A stretch of DNA of 64,000 nucleotides from Neodontobutis hainanensis (taxonomy: Eukaryota; Chordata; Actinopteri; Gobiiformes; Odontobutidae): NCBI GenBank assembly GCA_024349245.1, contig JALDNG010000103.1, positions 1,397,001-1,461,000 on the forward strand. The letters are read 5' to 3'. A program made the position numbers and the translations under genes. Position 1 is the first letter of the stretch. Every line of letters begins with the position of its first letter. This document shows positions 26,306 to 36,523 of the stretch, one piece after another. The notes under the pieces were generated by a model. It saw nothing but the letters and a program-made list of their open reading frames with translations. It did not search any database and was not told where the DNA came from.

Positions 26306-28697
26306 CAGAAGCCAGTCAAAACAAACGGCAGTCATCTTTGATTAACACACTTTTAGCTACGTTTTTAACATAAATGAAATAACCATAAATTCCTCTTTTA
26401 AAGCTAGAAAGTCAAAAGTGACAAATACCCAGCCTATCCCGCACAAGTGAGCTGTCAGGCCTTTGTCTGTGTTCGTGGCAGTTAAACGATGAGCTGCCAA
26501 ATGGGAAGAAGCAAACAGTGTTGTACCACAAACAAGGAGAGCGGCCGTCTGAGAGAAGCATGAAGCGCAGTGTGACTGGTGCGTCCTGCGTTTGTTCCCG
26601 TTGCCTGTTCAGATTAAGTTTGCTGAGTAAAAGGACTGGGCTTGATCTAATGAGGCTAATTGGGAAGTCACCACAAATGGTCTTCAGATGCTGGCTTTGA
26701 TTGTGTTGGATGCTTTTCAGTGACAGATGAACTTTGACACAACCACTACCAGTAAGGAAGAGGCTGCTGTAATTGAATACTGCTGGCATAGGCACAGTAA
26801 AAGAAGAAATATCTGCAGAAGTCTTTCTTTAAAAGTAGAACCCACTGTTGACCGGAGTTCCCTATTAATGTATTTCCTTGGCATTCACTGTTGGAGAAAT
26901 TTAAAAAAGGTATATATTTGTCAAAAAATTATGGGTTAATAAAACATATATTCAAGTTTCAAAGTTGCTGGAGATTTCAAGTGAAAACTAGCAGTAGTTG
27001 TATTTGACTCTACCATAGCCCTATTGATCTTGGTTAGCTTAGTAACATGCAAGGCTTATTGATGCACCATCAATAAATCTAAATAAAGAGTGTTATTTAG
27101 ATTTTTTTTTTACTAACTGCATTCAACCACAGCCGTAATAAAGAGCATAAACTATTTTACCTGAAATACAGTAAGAACGTCCAATGCAACCTTGGACGTT
27201 CACCAGGGAGGTGTGGAATTGCAATATGCCTTTTAGCCACCAGATGGCAAAAAAGCAGTATACCTCCTCAAATAAATCTGGTCACAAGCTAAAATAAATC
27301 GCACACATTTGAGCTGCAAAAATATGTAGAATACCCAGCTGACCCTTTTCTTTGTGGGGCAGTTGTGCTGAGTACATATTGTTGTTGCGCTGCACTGGAG
27401 AGATGTGGTTTGATGGTGTTGACAAAGGGAAGTGAACCATGCAGTTCTCATTACAAGGTCCAGTGCAGTGAGTTGTACAAAGATGAGTTGTTTTGCAGCT
27501 GAAACAAACCAGAGCTAATGACTTGCACAGAGAGAGGTGTTCAGAGCACGGTCAACGTTAAAGTGAGGAGCAGGTGTTCACCGTACAGCCATGTCATCAG
27601 CATTTATACTAATCTGGAGAGACTCAATCCATTTAGCCATTAAGTTTTTCCACATTTTCAGCCATGGGTCAGTGACCAATGATATTTGAAAAACATACAA
27701 CAAATCAGAAAAACAGAGAGACTCAAAAAAAAAAAAAAAAAGCATTTTAGATAAATAGTTATAATTGATTGATTGTATTGAGCTTGATGGTCAATGGGAG
27801 AGGTTCCAGACCCCCCTTAATGTCCCTAAGTATGTATTCACAATAGTGTTTCAAATGCCTAATTGTAATATTGCACATTTAAACAATGTGGAAGGTGGAG
27901 CAAGGAGGAGTTTAAAATGGATTGATCAGATGTTTCACTCAAAACGCAAAATCGGTGGCTAAGTCCTTAGCCGATAAGATCTTGGCTTCTCTCATCAGGC
28001 CTCACACCCTTTGAGTCCCAATGTGTTACTTATCTACATCACAAAGTTACAGGAAGCCAGACTGAACTGCCAATCTAAGCTAATAATCTTTAGAACGTGG
28101 CTTTTTCTTTGGCTTCTTTCACAAGTTTCCTACAAAACACTTACTATTGGAGCTCTACTTTACTTTGGTCGAGGGAAAATAATGTCTAACTTCTCTGACG
28201 TTTCCTCTCAGATGGATTTGATTAGATCAGCCTGTTCTTTAATGAAGTGATGGTCTTAATGAAGCTGTGGGGCAGACACATTCATTTCCTCTTCTCTTTG
28301 CATGTGGTCAAATATAAAAACATATATAAAACCTTTAGAGGATATTGTATTTAAAAGACCAATCTGAGGGAAATGTAAGTTTAACTACATGTTACTTTGT
28401 GATTACGCCATCATTCCTTTGTTCACTGTGCGTCCAGCTGTTTCAGTTTTTGTTGTATTGGAGTAAGGCCAGATGTGTCCAGATGTCTTCACAGTTTTTA
28501 ATGGAAACTCATTTTCTGTCTGTCTATGAGGCACTTTTCCAATAATTCTTTATAACGCAATATAAATGGTTTGTAAATAAATGGGGTTTAGGTCATTAAT
28601 TACCTCTTGTAACTCATAAAATGGTGACACTGTCCAATGGTGACATTGCCAAATAGTGATCCTAAACAATAATAGCTGTTCAGCCTCATGTCTTAAA

Positions 28698-28905
28698 CAT
28701 TTACATTTATTCATTTGGCAGAAGCTTTTATCCAAAGCGACTTACATTTTTCTACAGTAATTACCAGTGTTAGAGTCACTGGAGGCAAGGTGGGTTAAGT
28801 GTCTTGCCCAAGGACACAACAACAGTATGAACAGTATGAGTGGGAATCGAACCAACTACCTTTGGGTTGAAAGACTACTGCTCTACCCACTGAGCTACTG
28901 CCGCC
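28698..28905 (-). mobile_element. tRNA-derived SINE, near full length
   Basis: Minus-strand order: tRNA-like head (GGCGGCAGTAGCTCAGTGGG, then TAGAGCAG), degenerate B-box GGTTCGATTCCC, core TGTGTCCTTGGGCAAGACAC and tail GTCGCTTTGGATAAAAGCTT. It is the same family as 2594-2804 and 11699-11910. A duplicated GAACAGTAT/GAACAGTATGA stretch in the core is a small private indel. Confidence 0.85.
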
Positions 28906-28979
28906 TCACTCAGATATCTTGTGTGGGCTCAGTATTTGGCAAGTAACTGGTCAACATTTCTCTTTTTCCAATTTGTTGA

Positions 28980-29040
28980 CTGTGGTTCCCAAACTTTGGG
29001 TCAGGGCCCAAAAGAGGGTCACGGGAGATTTTTTTGAGAT
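28980..29040 (+). repeat. hAT-type short element terminus (fragment)
   Basis: GTGGTTCCCAAACTTTGGGT followed by CAGGGCCC and GAGGGTCACGGGAG is a typical end of hAT MITEs (CAGTGGTTCCCAAACT class). It lies directly after the SINE at 28698-28905. The far end was not identified. Confidence 0.4.
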
Positions 29041-30474
29041 AGTAAAAAAATCTATTTTCAAAACTCTGCTGCTGTTGGAAATGTTTAATGGTCAAAAATG
29101 TATCATAACAAAAAGAGCACAAAAAAGGGGAAAAAACTGCTGTCAAATTACCCAATAATAACCAAATTATAAACAGATTTTAAAAGTGCTATAATGGGCA
29201 GTTAATGTAGTACCAATATAGTGACAGAAAAAAAATTATTGTGTTTATGACATTTAGTTTAAAAGGACAGTTTGTGTTGGAGTTTTCTCAGCTGGTGGTA
29301 AATTATGTTGTAATTTGATACAATTAAAGCTAGCGACAAACAGAAAAACAGTAGCCTAAATGTGTTTTTATTCACCTCACGTGAAGAGGTCTTGTTCTGT
29401 TGCTTGCTCCAACTTAAAAAAAAAAAAGTGCACATGGAGAGAATTAGTGCTGCTGAGTCAAACGCTGCACATTTATAATGTCCTGTGTTTTTATCTAAAG
29501 TGCTTCCACACTTTTTATGACTTAGATCAATTTATTGTCCGTTACCTTCAGTAATACAAAGGTGTATTAGCAACATTTTGAGGCAAATATTGGAGAGCAT
29601 ATTTTCAAAAAAAAACTTTTTATGAGGAAAAAACATAAATTTGCTAGATAAAAGTCACAGATTTGCTACATGGAAAAGGAAACGTCTCTAGCGGAGGTTG
29701 GTTTGTTTTAATTTTGCTTTTTGTCATGGCTGCATTGGCAGATCTGATTAAGCTGTGTTTTTTTTTTTTTTTAGACTTACTTACTTAGAAAATATTTACA
29801 ATATTAGCACAGAATGATCATGTTATCATTAGTATCGGGAATATATTTGTGTCAACATTTCGATAGTTTGAGCACAATATGGTCTCTAACATCACAGTTA
29901 GCATCCTGCCAGACGCTGTGAAAGGATAGGACAAGGAAGTTGTCAACAAACAGTTATATAGCAGGAACTTAAATGGTTACTGTCGGCCACAACCACGCCA
30001 CAATACAAACTGTAGAAAGGTTTCTAACTAGCCGTAACAAAGGCTGTGGACCTTGCGTTCTCAACATAGTACAATATCTTAACAGGAATTAACAGGGTTA
30101 CTGCAGGGGTTGCAACAATATGCATTAACCACCAACACAGACAATTAGGTACTGACATTATTTTCTTTACAAATGCAAAATTGTTTGAGATTCAATACCC
30201 AATCAAATTGATCCTTTTGACTTTGAAAACTACAAGATTCAGCCATGAATCCATGTTTGACACCTTGTACAAGTTATATGCAGAAAGTTTTTTCTCATAG
30301 ATTTGTGACTTTAAACTCAAAAAGATGTATTTCTTTGTCTCAAAATGGTCCTAATACACCTCTGTCATGTCATTTGAAATGCACTGTGCTCAGCTATTCT
30401 ACAATGTGTGTCTGTCACATGACCAAAATAAGTGTATCATTGGCTGGCTGCTGCTTCTTGTGCTGTACTGGTGG

Positions 30475-30655
30475 ATCACAAACATGTAGTGCTCATTACT
30501 GCCCCCTTTTGGGAGCTGGTGTAACCGCACGTAATCAGTGTGTGAATAATAAATACTATGAATAACACGTATACTACCGATGCCGACAATTGCTAGATGA
30601 CATAAAAAGTTATTGATTATTTTAATAATCAATTTAATTGATATGAGTCAGCCCT
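30475..30655 (-). repeat. Probable short DNA-element remnant ending in TAGGGCTGA
   Basis: On the minus strand it starts AGTAGGGCTGACTCATATCA then ATTAAATTGATTATTAAAAT, and runs into CAATTGTCGGCATCGGTAGT and AAAAGGGGGCAGTAATGAGC. Fish hAT-like repeats commonly start TAGGGCTG and carry an ATTGATTATT palindromic block. Called by pattern only, since no partner terminus was found. Confidence 0.35.
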
Positions 30656-31950
30656 ACTGACTGTTTTGCTAACTGTCAGTCCTTTAAAGTATGTATTTAT
30701 AGGCTCTTAAAATCAACTTGTTTTTATGAGTTTGCTGTTAGAACTGTTAGAATCCTGTTCCTGTAAGATGAGGAGATATGAGTGAGGTTGTCTGGAACAG
30801 AATAAAGATATGTTTGATTCTGGGGAATTGGGTTTTGTTTCAAATTATCTCAGTACAATTCACTGGGAAATGGATTGAGATCAGCTGGCGTGGTAGTTGT
30901 TTGTGTTTCCCATGTGACTGTACTGAGTATTGGCTCCTGAGTCGGTGAAACGTGATCTCCTTTGAGGCTGTGGGACTTTGTTTACCTGTAGCAGGTGAGC
31001 CTGGCCTGACTCAGCAGTCTGATCAGTATCAGTCAGCTGAAGCTCTCGGGGGAATCCTGGGCCTTTCCTTTCTTCCTGCTGTGAACATAACTGCCTCACT
31101 GCTACAGAACTACTCTTTTAAAGTTGTTGGTTTTGGCTCTCGTAGCAATGGATGTTTTTTGGCTTTATACAAGATCTTAGCAACACAACAATTATGTTTA
31201 CACAGCAATACTTCAATAGTAGTATTAGTAGTTAGATAGTTAGTAAAATCTAATATTATTATTGGTTATATAAATATTATATATACCTGTTATATTGGAA
31301 AGGACATTAAGTAATATATAGTCTGCAAGATCTGATCCAACTCTGTAACATTATTATTGTTTAAAAGTGATTACGGTCCTTCCTCTCCTTCTGTCTCTTG
31401 TGTATTCCCTCTCTGTTTTCTGCCTGTATAAGGTAATAGAAGTGGGTGTCTTGTGCCGCAGCTGTGAGTCTAAAATGTAAACTATTTTGCCAAAACATGC
31501 ATCGGTCGTCCGTCACACTCCTCCTCCACTCGGTTACACTACTGCTACACTTAGAGCACTCAGAGAAGACCTCCACAAATTGCTCAGTTGCAAAAAACTG
31601 ACATTCCTTTACAGAATTTTGCAATGACTTTTTAATGTCAAAATGGGCATGACTTTGAGGATACATTTTGTAAATAGTTGTAGAACACACCTCAAAATAA
31701 CACTAATTGGTTTTGTCTATCTTGGAAGAATAGATATAGGACCCAGTTGAAGGAGACATTTTAGTGACATTACTTCCTTTTCCTACCCAGCCCTACTGGA
31801 GGAGCCGCACGCTCATGTTTATCATTGAGCACACATTATTGCCGAAGGTTTAGAACATCTCTCAACGGAATTGATTTTGTTTCAAATAAAAAGTAGTGTT
31901 TTGGTTTTTTTTTGTTTTTTTTTGTTTTCTTTTTTTTTCATATCTATTTA

Positions 31951-32275
31951 TTCATTCATTCATTCATTTTCTACCGCTTTGTCCCGTTAGGGGTCACGGG
32001 TGACTGGAGCCTATCCCAGCAGCCTTTGGCCTGAGGCGGGGTACACCCTGGACAGTGGCCAGTTAGTCGCAGGGCTAACATTTAGAGACAGACATTGACA
32101 GACAACCATTCACTCTCACATTCATTCACTAGGGACACTTTAGAGCTGCCGATTAACCTGTACATGTATGTCTTTGGACGGTGGGAGGAAGCCGGAGTAC
32201 CCGGAGAGAACCCACGGTAACACATACAGAGGACATACAGACTCCTCAAATAAAGACCGGAGTCGGCCGAGAATG
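31951..32275 (+). repeat. High-copy fish interspersed repeat (GGAGCCTATCCCAGC family) with (ATTC)n start
   Basis: It opens with (ATTC)n, then TTTTCTACCGCTTTGTCCCG. Next come GACTGGAGCCTATCCCAGCA, GCGGGGTACACCCTGGACAG, ACTAGGGACACTTTAGAGCT, GGTGGGAGGAAGCCGGAGTA and CCCGGAGAGAACCCACGGTA. This is a familiar teleost dispersed repeat, recognised by its successive conserved blocks. A second, shorter copy is at 49104-49195. Open frames on both strands (for example 32168-32461) are repeat-derived. Confidence 0.7.
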
Positions 32276-32829
32276 TTTGGGTTAGTACAGTATAAAACTG
32301 TAATCAGAGGCCCATCAATATTTGAACCTCCTGATAGAAACACTAAAGATATATGCAATCATTTACATCAAAGGTCCCCTGGTCTAGTCTTCACTAACTT
32401 CTCATTTTTTTCTGTTTTCCAAATACTTATTAATCTGACAGCACAGGTCCATTTTCTGTAAAAGCACTTTCACGGTCCGTTTTAGCAGGATTTAATTACG
32501 CTCTGTGACAGCATTCATTCCTGTAGCTGCATCCTGATTGGCTGTCTCGCTGAGTGACAGTAAGTCTGAAGGGTCTGTTAATGTATCAACTGTGTGAGTG
32601 ACACATTCAATTCAAATCCACTTTGCTCTTAATAAAACCCGTATTACAGCATCAGAATAAAATATAACTCTGCAGTGGTGGCCCGATCCATTAATGTGTG
32701 AAATAACATGTCTAAACTGGATTTATAAGCCTTTTACCTGTTGAATTTTAATATTGTACGAGTTTATTTTAAACTTGCCTAAAGACAAGTTTCAGACTCA
32801 GATTTGTCCTTGTATTATTTTATAGTTTT

Positions 32830-33180
32830 GGTCAGGTTTAGTCCTGGAATATACTTTGAAATTCACATCTCAAATGTTGGCATAGTCCTTGTTTTTTCGC
32901 TGGGTTAAATCTTTCTTTACTAATTCTTTAGTGTAGCTAAATCTAGGTTTAGTTGATTTTATTGCTGCATCTTGTCCTGGTTTTACCCAGGGTTTTATTC
33001 CTGGTTTTGGTTCTGGATCATTATTGGTTTTAGTTCTTCTTGAGTGTCATGGTGGAGTCTTTAGCCTGGCTTTTGTCTGGTTTAAATATTTTCCATATTA
33101 CCTGTGTTGTCAGGGTGTTTTTTTCATCAAGATCTTTCTTAATCTTAATCCTGGTTTAGTCCTGGCCTGGTCAACACTAA
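32830..33180 (+). repeat. Degenerate CCTGGTTTAGT-type repeat cluster
   Basis: Scattered short units such as GGTTTAGTCCTGG, TCCTGGTTTTACCC, TTCCTGGTTTTGGTTCTGG and ATCCTGGTTTAGTCCTGG recur across about 350 bases just upstream of the first dip2c exon seen. Related units occur at 39713-39780, 44637-44745 and, in reverse orientation, 46978-47055. It looks like an eroded minisatellite. Confidence 0.45.
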
Positions 33181-33269
33181 AACACAGTATAAATCCCTGT
33201 AAATCTCCTGACACTGAGTTCGAGTGAAATATCTTGTAGTAAATGTGTTTTTTCTGTTTTTTTTTCCAG

Positions 33270-33341
33270 GTGACATCACACAGAAGGGCTACGAGAAGAA
33301 ACGGTCTAAGCTGATCGGTTCTTATCTCCCGCAGTCACCAG
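33270..33341 (+). CDS. dip2c: dip2c coding exon (second coding exon by family comparison)
   Basis: 72 nt, acceptor TTTTCCAG, donor CAG|GTAAGA. Phase 1 on both sides. It encodes the end of a Gly codon, then DITQKGYEKKRSKLIGSYLP and QSP. This is the hallmark DITQKGYEKKRSKLI segment of the DMAP1-binding domain at the N-terminus of DIP2 proteins. The preceding exon, not in view, should supply the Met and a Glu/Leu-rich stretch of about 28 residues. A 13,189-bp intron follows. Assignment to DIP2 is very secure; the C paralogue is chosen from later exons. Confidence 0.93.
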
Positions 33342-35091
33342 GTAAGACATTACGTCAGTCACCATTATGTTGTCGACAATTAATACTCAAAAATCAGAGC
33401 TTCATGATAGTATACCCCCAAATAGAACCATTTCCTCTATGTTGGTAGGCACCACATTTCTAGATTTGTGCTATTGATAATGAACTGTACAAAAGCATTG
33501 AGTCTCACAGTATTTTGAAGGTTAATGGTAACTTGTCCTACAGCATAAAAAGACACTCTTATATTTAGCGACTGGCTTATATATTATCAGACATATAAAT
33601 AAAGATCAATTTCTTTAGTTTATGTACAATACACACACCACACAGGGTCTTTAAATAGTCTGCAAGAAGAGGAAAAAAAGTGCTTTGTCAAATCTAAATC
33701 AAAAAGCACATGCTAATAAGCATAAATCAATGCACTAAACATAAAGCCAAACATAAAGAATCTACAGAGACGTTGCCCTTAGTGACTTTGTAGACACTGG
33801 GCTCCAAAACCAGCAAAAATCAAAAACAGACCAGTTTGGAGCGACTAACTAACTAAAAAAAAAACAATGAGCTAGCTCTAACTCTATGCACTGTAATCAA
33901 CAGTATTTTAAAATTTAACATTACAAAATACCTTTGGCCACAAACCTGAAAAAGCTTAACACACCTTGCTGTTTTAGTGACTCAAGAGTGTAGTAGATAT
34001 AAGGTACTGCACAGAGCTAATAGTTCATGTCTGTGTGCTATAGATTTATTTGATCAGTCTCTCTTAATAAAACCTTGACGCGACCCTGATATCTGTATTC
34101 TATTAAGTTTTGTGACATTTACTGTATAACTGTGAAAGTGCTTAATAAACTGCGGGCACTTTTGCCTGCCAATATGGCTGATAGAACGCATGTGATGTCC
34201 AGAACATGATTTTTTCCATTCTGTAATGTTACTAGCACAAACATTGCTTTCTTGCGTCAAGATTAAACAACAGAGAGGGGATTTCCATTTCAGAGACCAA
34301 CTGACTTGTGTATTAAATTACACAGTTGGTGTGTGTTGACTGGTCACTCAAAATACCCTCAGTAGCATCACAGGTCCTCTATTGTTCTTTGAGGCTGTGT
34401 TGAAGCTTGTGGCTACATAAATGATGTCCCAGTCGCTTTTCTTGTTGAGCCTCATGTCTTTCTTGGATTTCTGTAATGTTACTGATCTACCTCACTATGT
34501 AACGGTAAACCTATCTTGCTCTTTTGACTGTTGCTTTGGGACTTTGCAGAGGTTGAATGAACAGTGAAGACTACATTGAGAAAGATAAACAGGGTCATTT
34601 TAATTGTTTATTCATGTTTATGTGGGGAAACAGAAAATCAAGACCAGATATAGCTCGGTGGTGGGGCCGAACTTGGTCAAACAATGGCCCTTTATTTAGA
34701 TCAGTACGCTCAGCCTTTCCCACTCATTTCTCCACATTGTGGTTTAATTTGCCCACTAAAGAAGTTGGCATGACATACCAGCGTCAGTCTATCAATCATC
34801 ATGTAATAAAAGCTAATGGAGCTGTTAGCAGTACTGTCAAGCCAGGACATTCACACAAACATTCCTGGTTTTGTCCTTATGCAAATGAGCAGTCCTACCA
34901 TTCCTTCAATGTGACGTAGTTCTTCAGCCATTTACCCGTTAGTCCTGTTCTGTTTTACATTAAATCACTGCTGTGGTTTGATATCTCAAGCCCATGCCCG
35001 AGCTAATGGAAATGGAATTTGATGGGAGTTGACGGAATGCTTTAAGAGTTGTTTCCCTTGTCAAAAGAGTTACTAGGCGTCCCAAGCGTAC

Positions 35092-35803
35092 CTACAGTAT
35101 TGTTCAAAATAATAGCAGTACAATGTGACTAACCAGAATAATCCAGGTTTTTAGTATATTTTTTTATTGCTACATGGCAAACAAGTTACCAGTAGGTGCA
35201 TTAAAACCTCAGCATTCATGATATGCTCACTCTTAAGGCTGTGCAATTGGGCAATTAGTTAAAAGGGGTGTGTTAAAAAAAATAGAGTGACATTCAATCA
35301 CTGAGGTCAGTAAATTTGTGAAAAAACAGGTGTTAATCAGGTGGCCCCTGTTAAAGGATGAAGCCACAGCACTTGTTGAACATGCGTTTGAAAGTCTGAG
35401 GAAAATGGGTTGTTTAAGACATTGTTAAGAAGAACAGCGTACTTTGAATTAAAAGTTGATTGGAGTAGGGGAAAACCTATAAAGAGGTGCCAAAATTATA
35501 GGCTGTTTAGCTAAAATGATCTCCAATGCCTTAAAATGGAGAACAAAACCAGCAGAGAGATGTGGAAGAAAACGGAAGACAACCATCAAAATGGATCGAA
35601 GAATAATCAGAATGGCAAAGGCTCAGCCAATGATCAGCTCCAGATTGATCAAAGACAGTCTGGAGTTACCTATAAGTACTGCGACAGTTAGAAGACGTCT
35701 GTGTGAAGCTAATCTATTTTAAAGAATCCCCCGCAAAGTCCCTCTGTTAAAAAAAAAGGCATGTGCAGAAGAGGTTACAATTTGCCAAAGAACACATCAT
35801 TTA
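35092..35803 (+). mobile_element. Tc1-like DNA transposon, 3'-truncated remnant
   Basis: It begins TACAGTATTGTTCAAAATAA then TAGCAGT, an inverted-repeat end typical of a Tc1-like family in fishes, at a TA dinucleotide. Downstream, the frame 35516-35722 encodes the helix-turn-helix and GRKRKT region of a Tc1 transposase: MISNALKWRTKP, GRKRKTTIKMDRRIIRMAKA, MISSRLIKDSLELPISTATV and RRRLCEANLF, then a stop. Transposase-like sequence continues past the stop (RIPRKVPLLKK, AEEV, ICQRTHH) to about 35803, where homology ends in an AATAATA-rich tract. The catalytic DDE domain and the right inverted repeat are missing, so the copy is inactive. It ends about 720 bp upstream of the TRIM start codon. Confidence 0.8.
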
Positions 35804-36523
35804 GCAATAATAATATAATAATAACAAATTGTGAAAAAATGACAACAGTTGTCCTTAAAATCGCATTTATTTTTGTGTTTTACTTAAGTTACCCTTTTTT
35901 TATTTGTGTGAAAATAAATTTAATCCAGCGTCATAAATAAAATGTATTATTATCATCATCTAAATCTCCAACAAAAGAAATAAAGAATCCAGGTGTATGT
36001 CAGGATTTACTATGAACAACACAACTGTCAACAACATGCACCAAACTACATAACATAGTTCTGACTGAACATACTGAGATCTTGTGAAGTGTTTTCAGAC
36101 TAACATGATTATATGCTATTGGATTTTTGCCATCCAAGATTAATTAAAGAGAAGGAAGTGACATGACGGAGAACGGTCTGTACAGTGAACAGGAACAATA
36201 AAGGAAACTTCCAATGTTTTAAATGTTTTTAATTTTATGTCTTTAAATATCAGATCAATTGAAAAATCTATTTCTTACTGAAAAGATTCACACCTTATAC
36301 AACAACATTTTACACAATGCCTGAGCTCTACACATACCTTATGTAATCCTTCATACCTGTAAAATAGCTCTTTACCACAATAAGCATTCATAGCTTAGCC
36401 ACTCCTTTTTTGGGAATGAGACACAACCTGTGACGCCTCCTCTGTTTTATCAGCTGAGTGAGAAAGTGGTCCTGTCATTTCCATCTCTCAGTCATCATTG
36501 CTGCACAACTTTTCAGTTCCACT

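Larger units (their letters stand above)
1..33269 (+). other. dip2c: Presumed first intron of dip2c (partial), possibly with upstream DNA
   Basis: No coding exon is recognisable here on either strand. All open frames are short (at most about 125 codons), lack family motifs and have no coherent splice context. The next exon begins with two bases completing a Gly codon, so an upstream exon must supply the N-terminus. In DIP2 proteins that first exon encodes roughly 28 residues rich in Glu and Leu. I looked for it and did not find it, so it probably lies upstream of the window and this stretch is one long intron. Contents seen: SINEs at 2594-2804, 11699-11910 and 28698-28905; DNA-transposon fragments listed separately; a copy of a high-copy fish repeat at 31951-32275; poly-A/T tracts and short microsatellites. 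Whether part of it is 5' of the gene cannot be decided from the sequence. Confidence 0.6.

Noticed and set aside
26412..26795. 127-codon minus-strand frame as a gene
   Set aside because: No motif and a second open frame on the other strand. Better read as a balanced-composition non-coding block.
36458..36523. Longer N-terminus of the TRIM protein starting at GTG 36458
   Set aside because: It is a GTG, directly preceded by an in-frame TGA. The extension MRKWSCHFHL... does not resemble TRIM N-termini, and ATG 36524 has a good Kozak context and precedes the RING at the usual distance.
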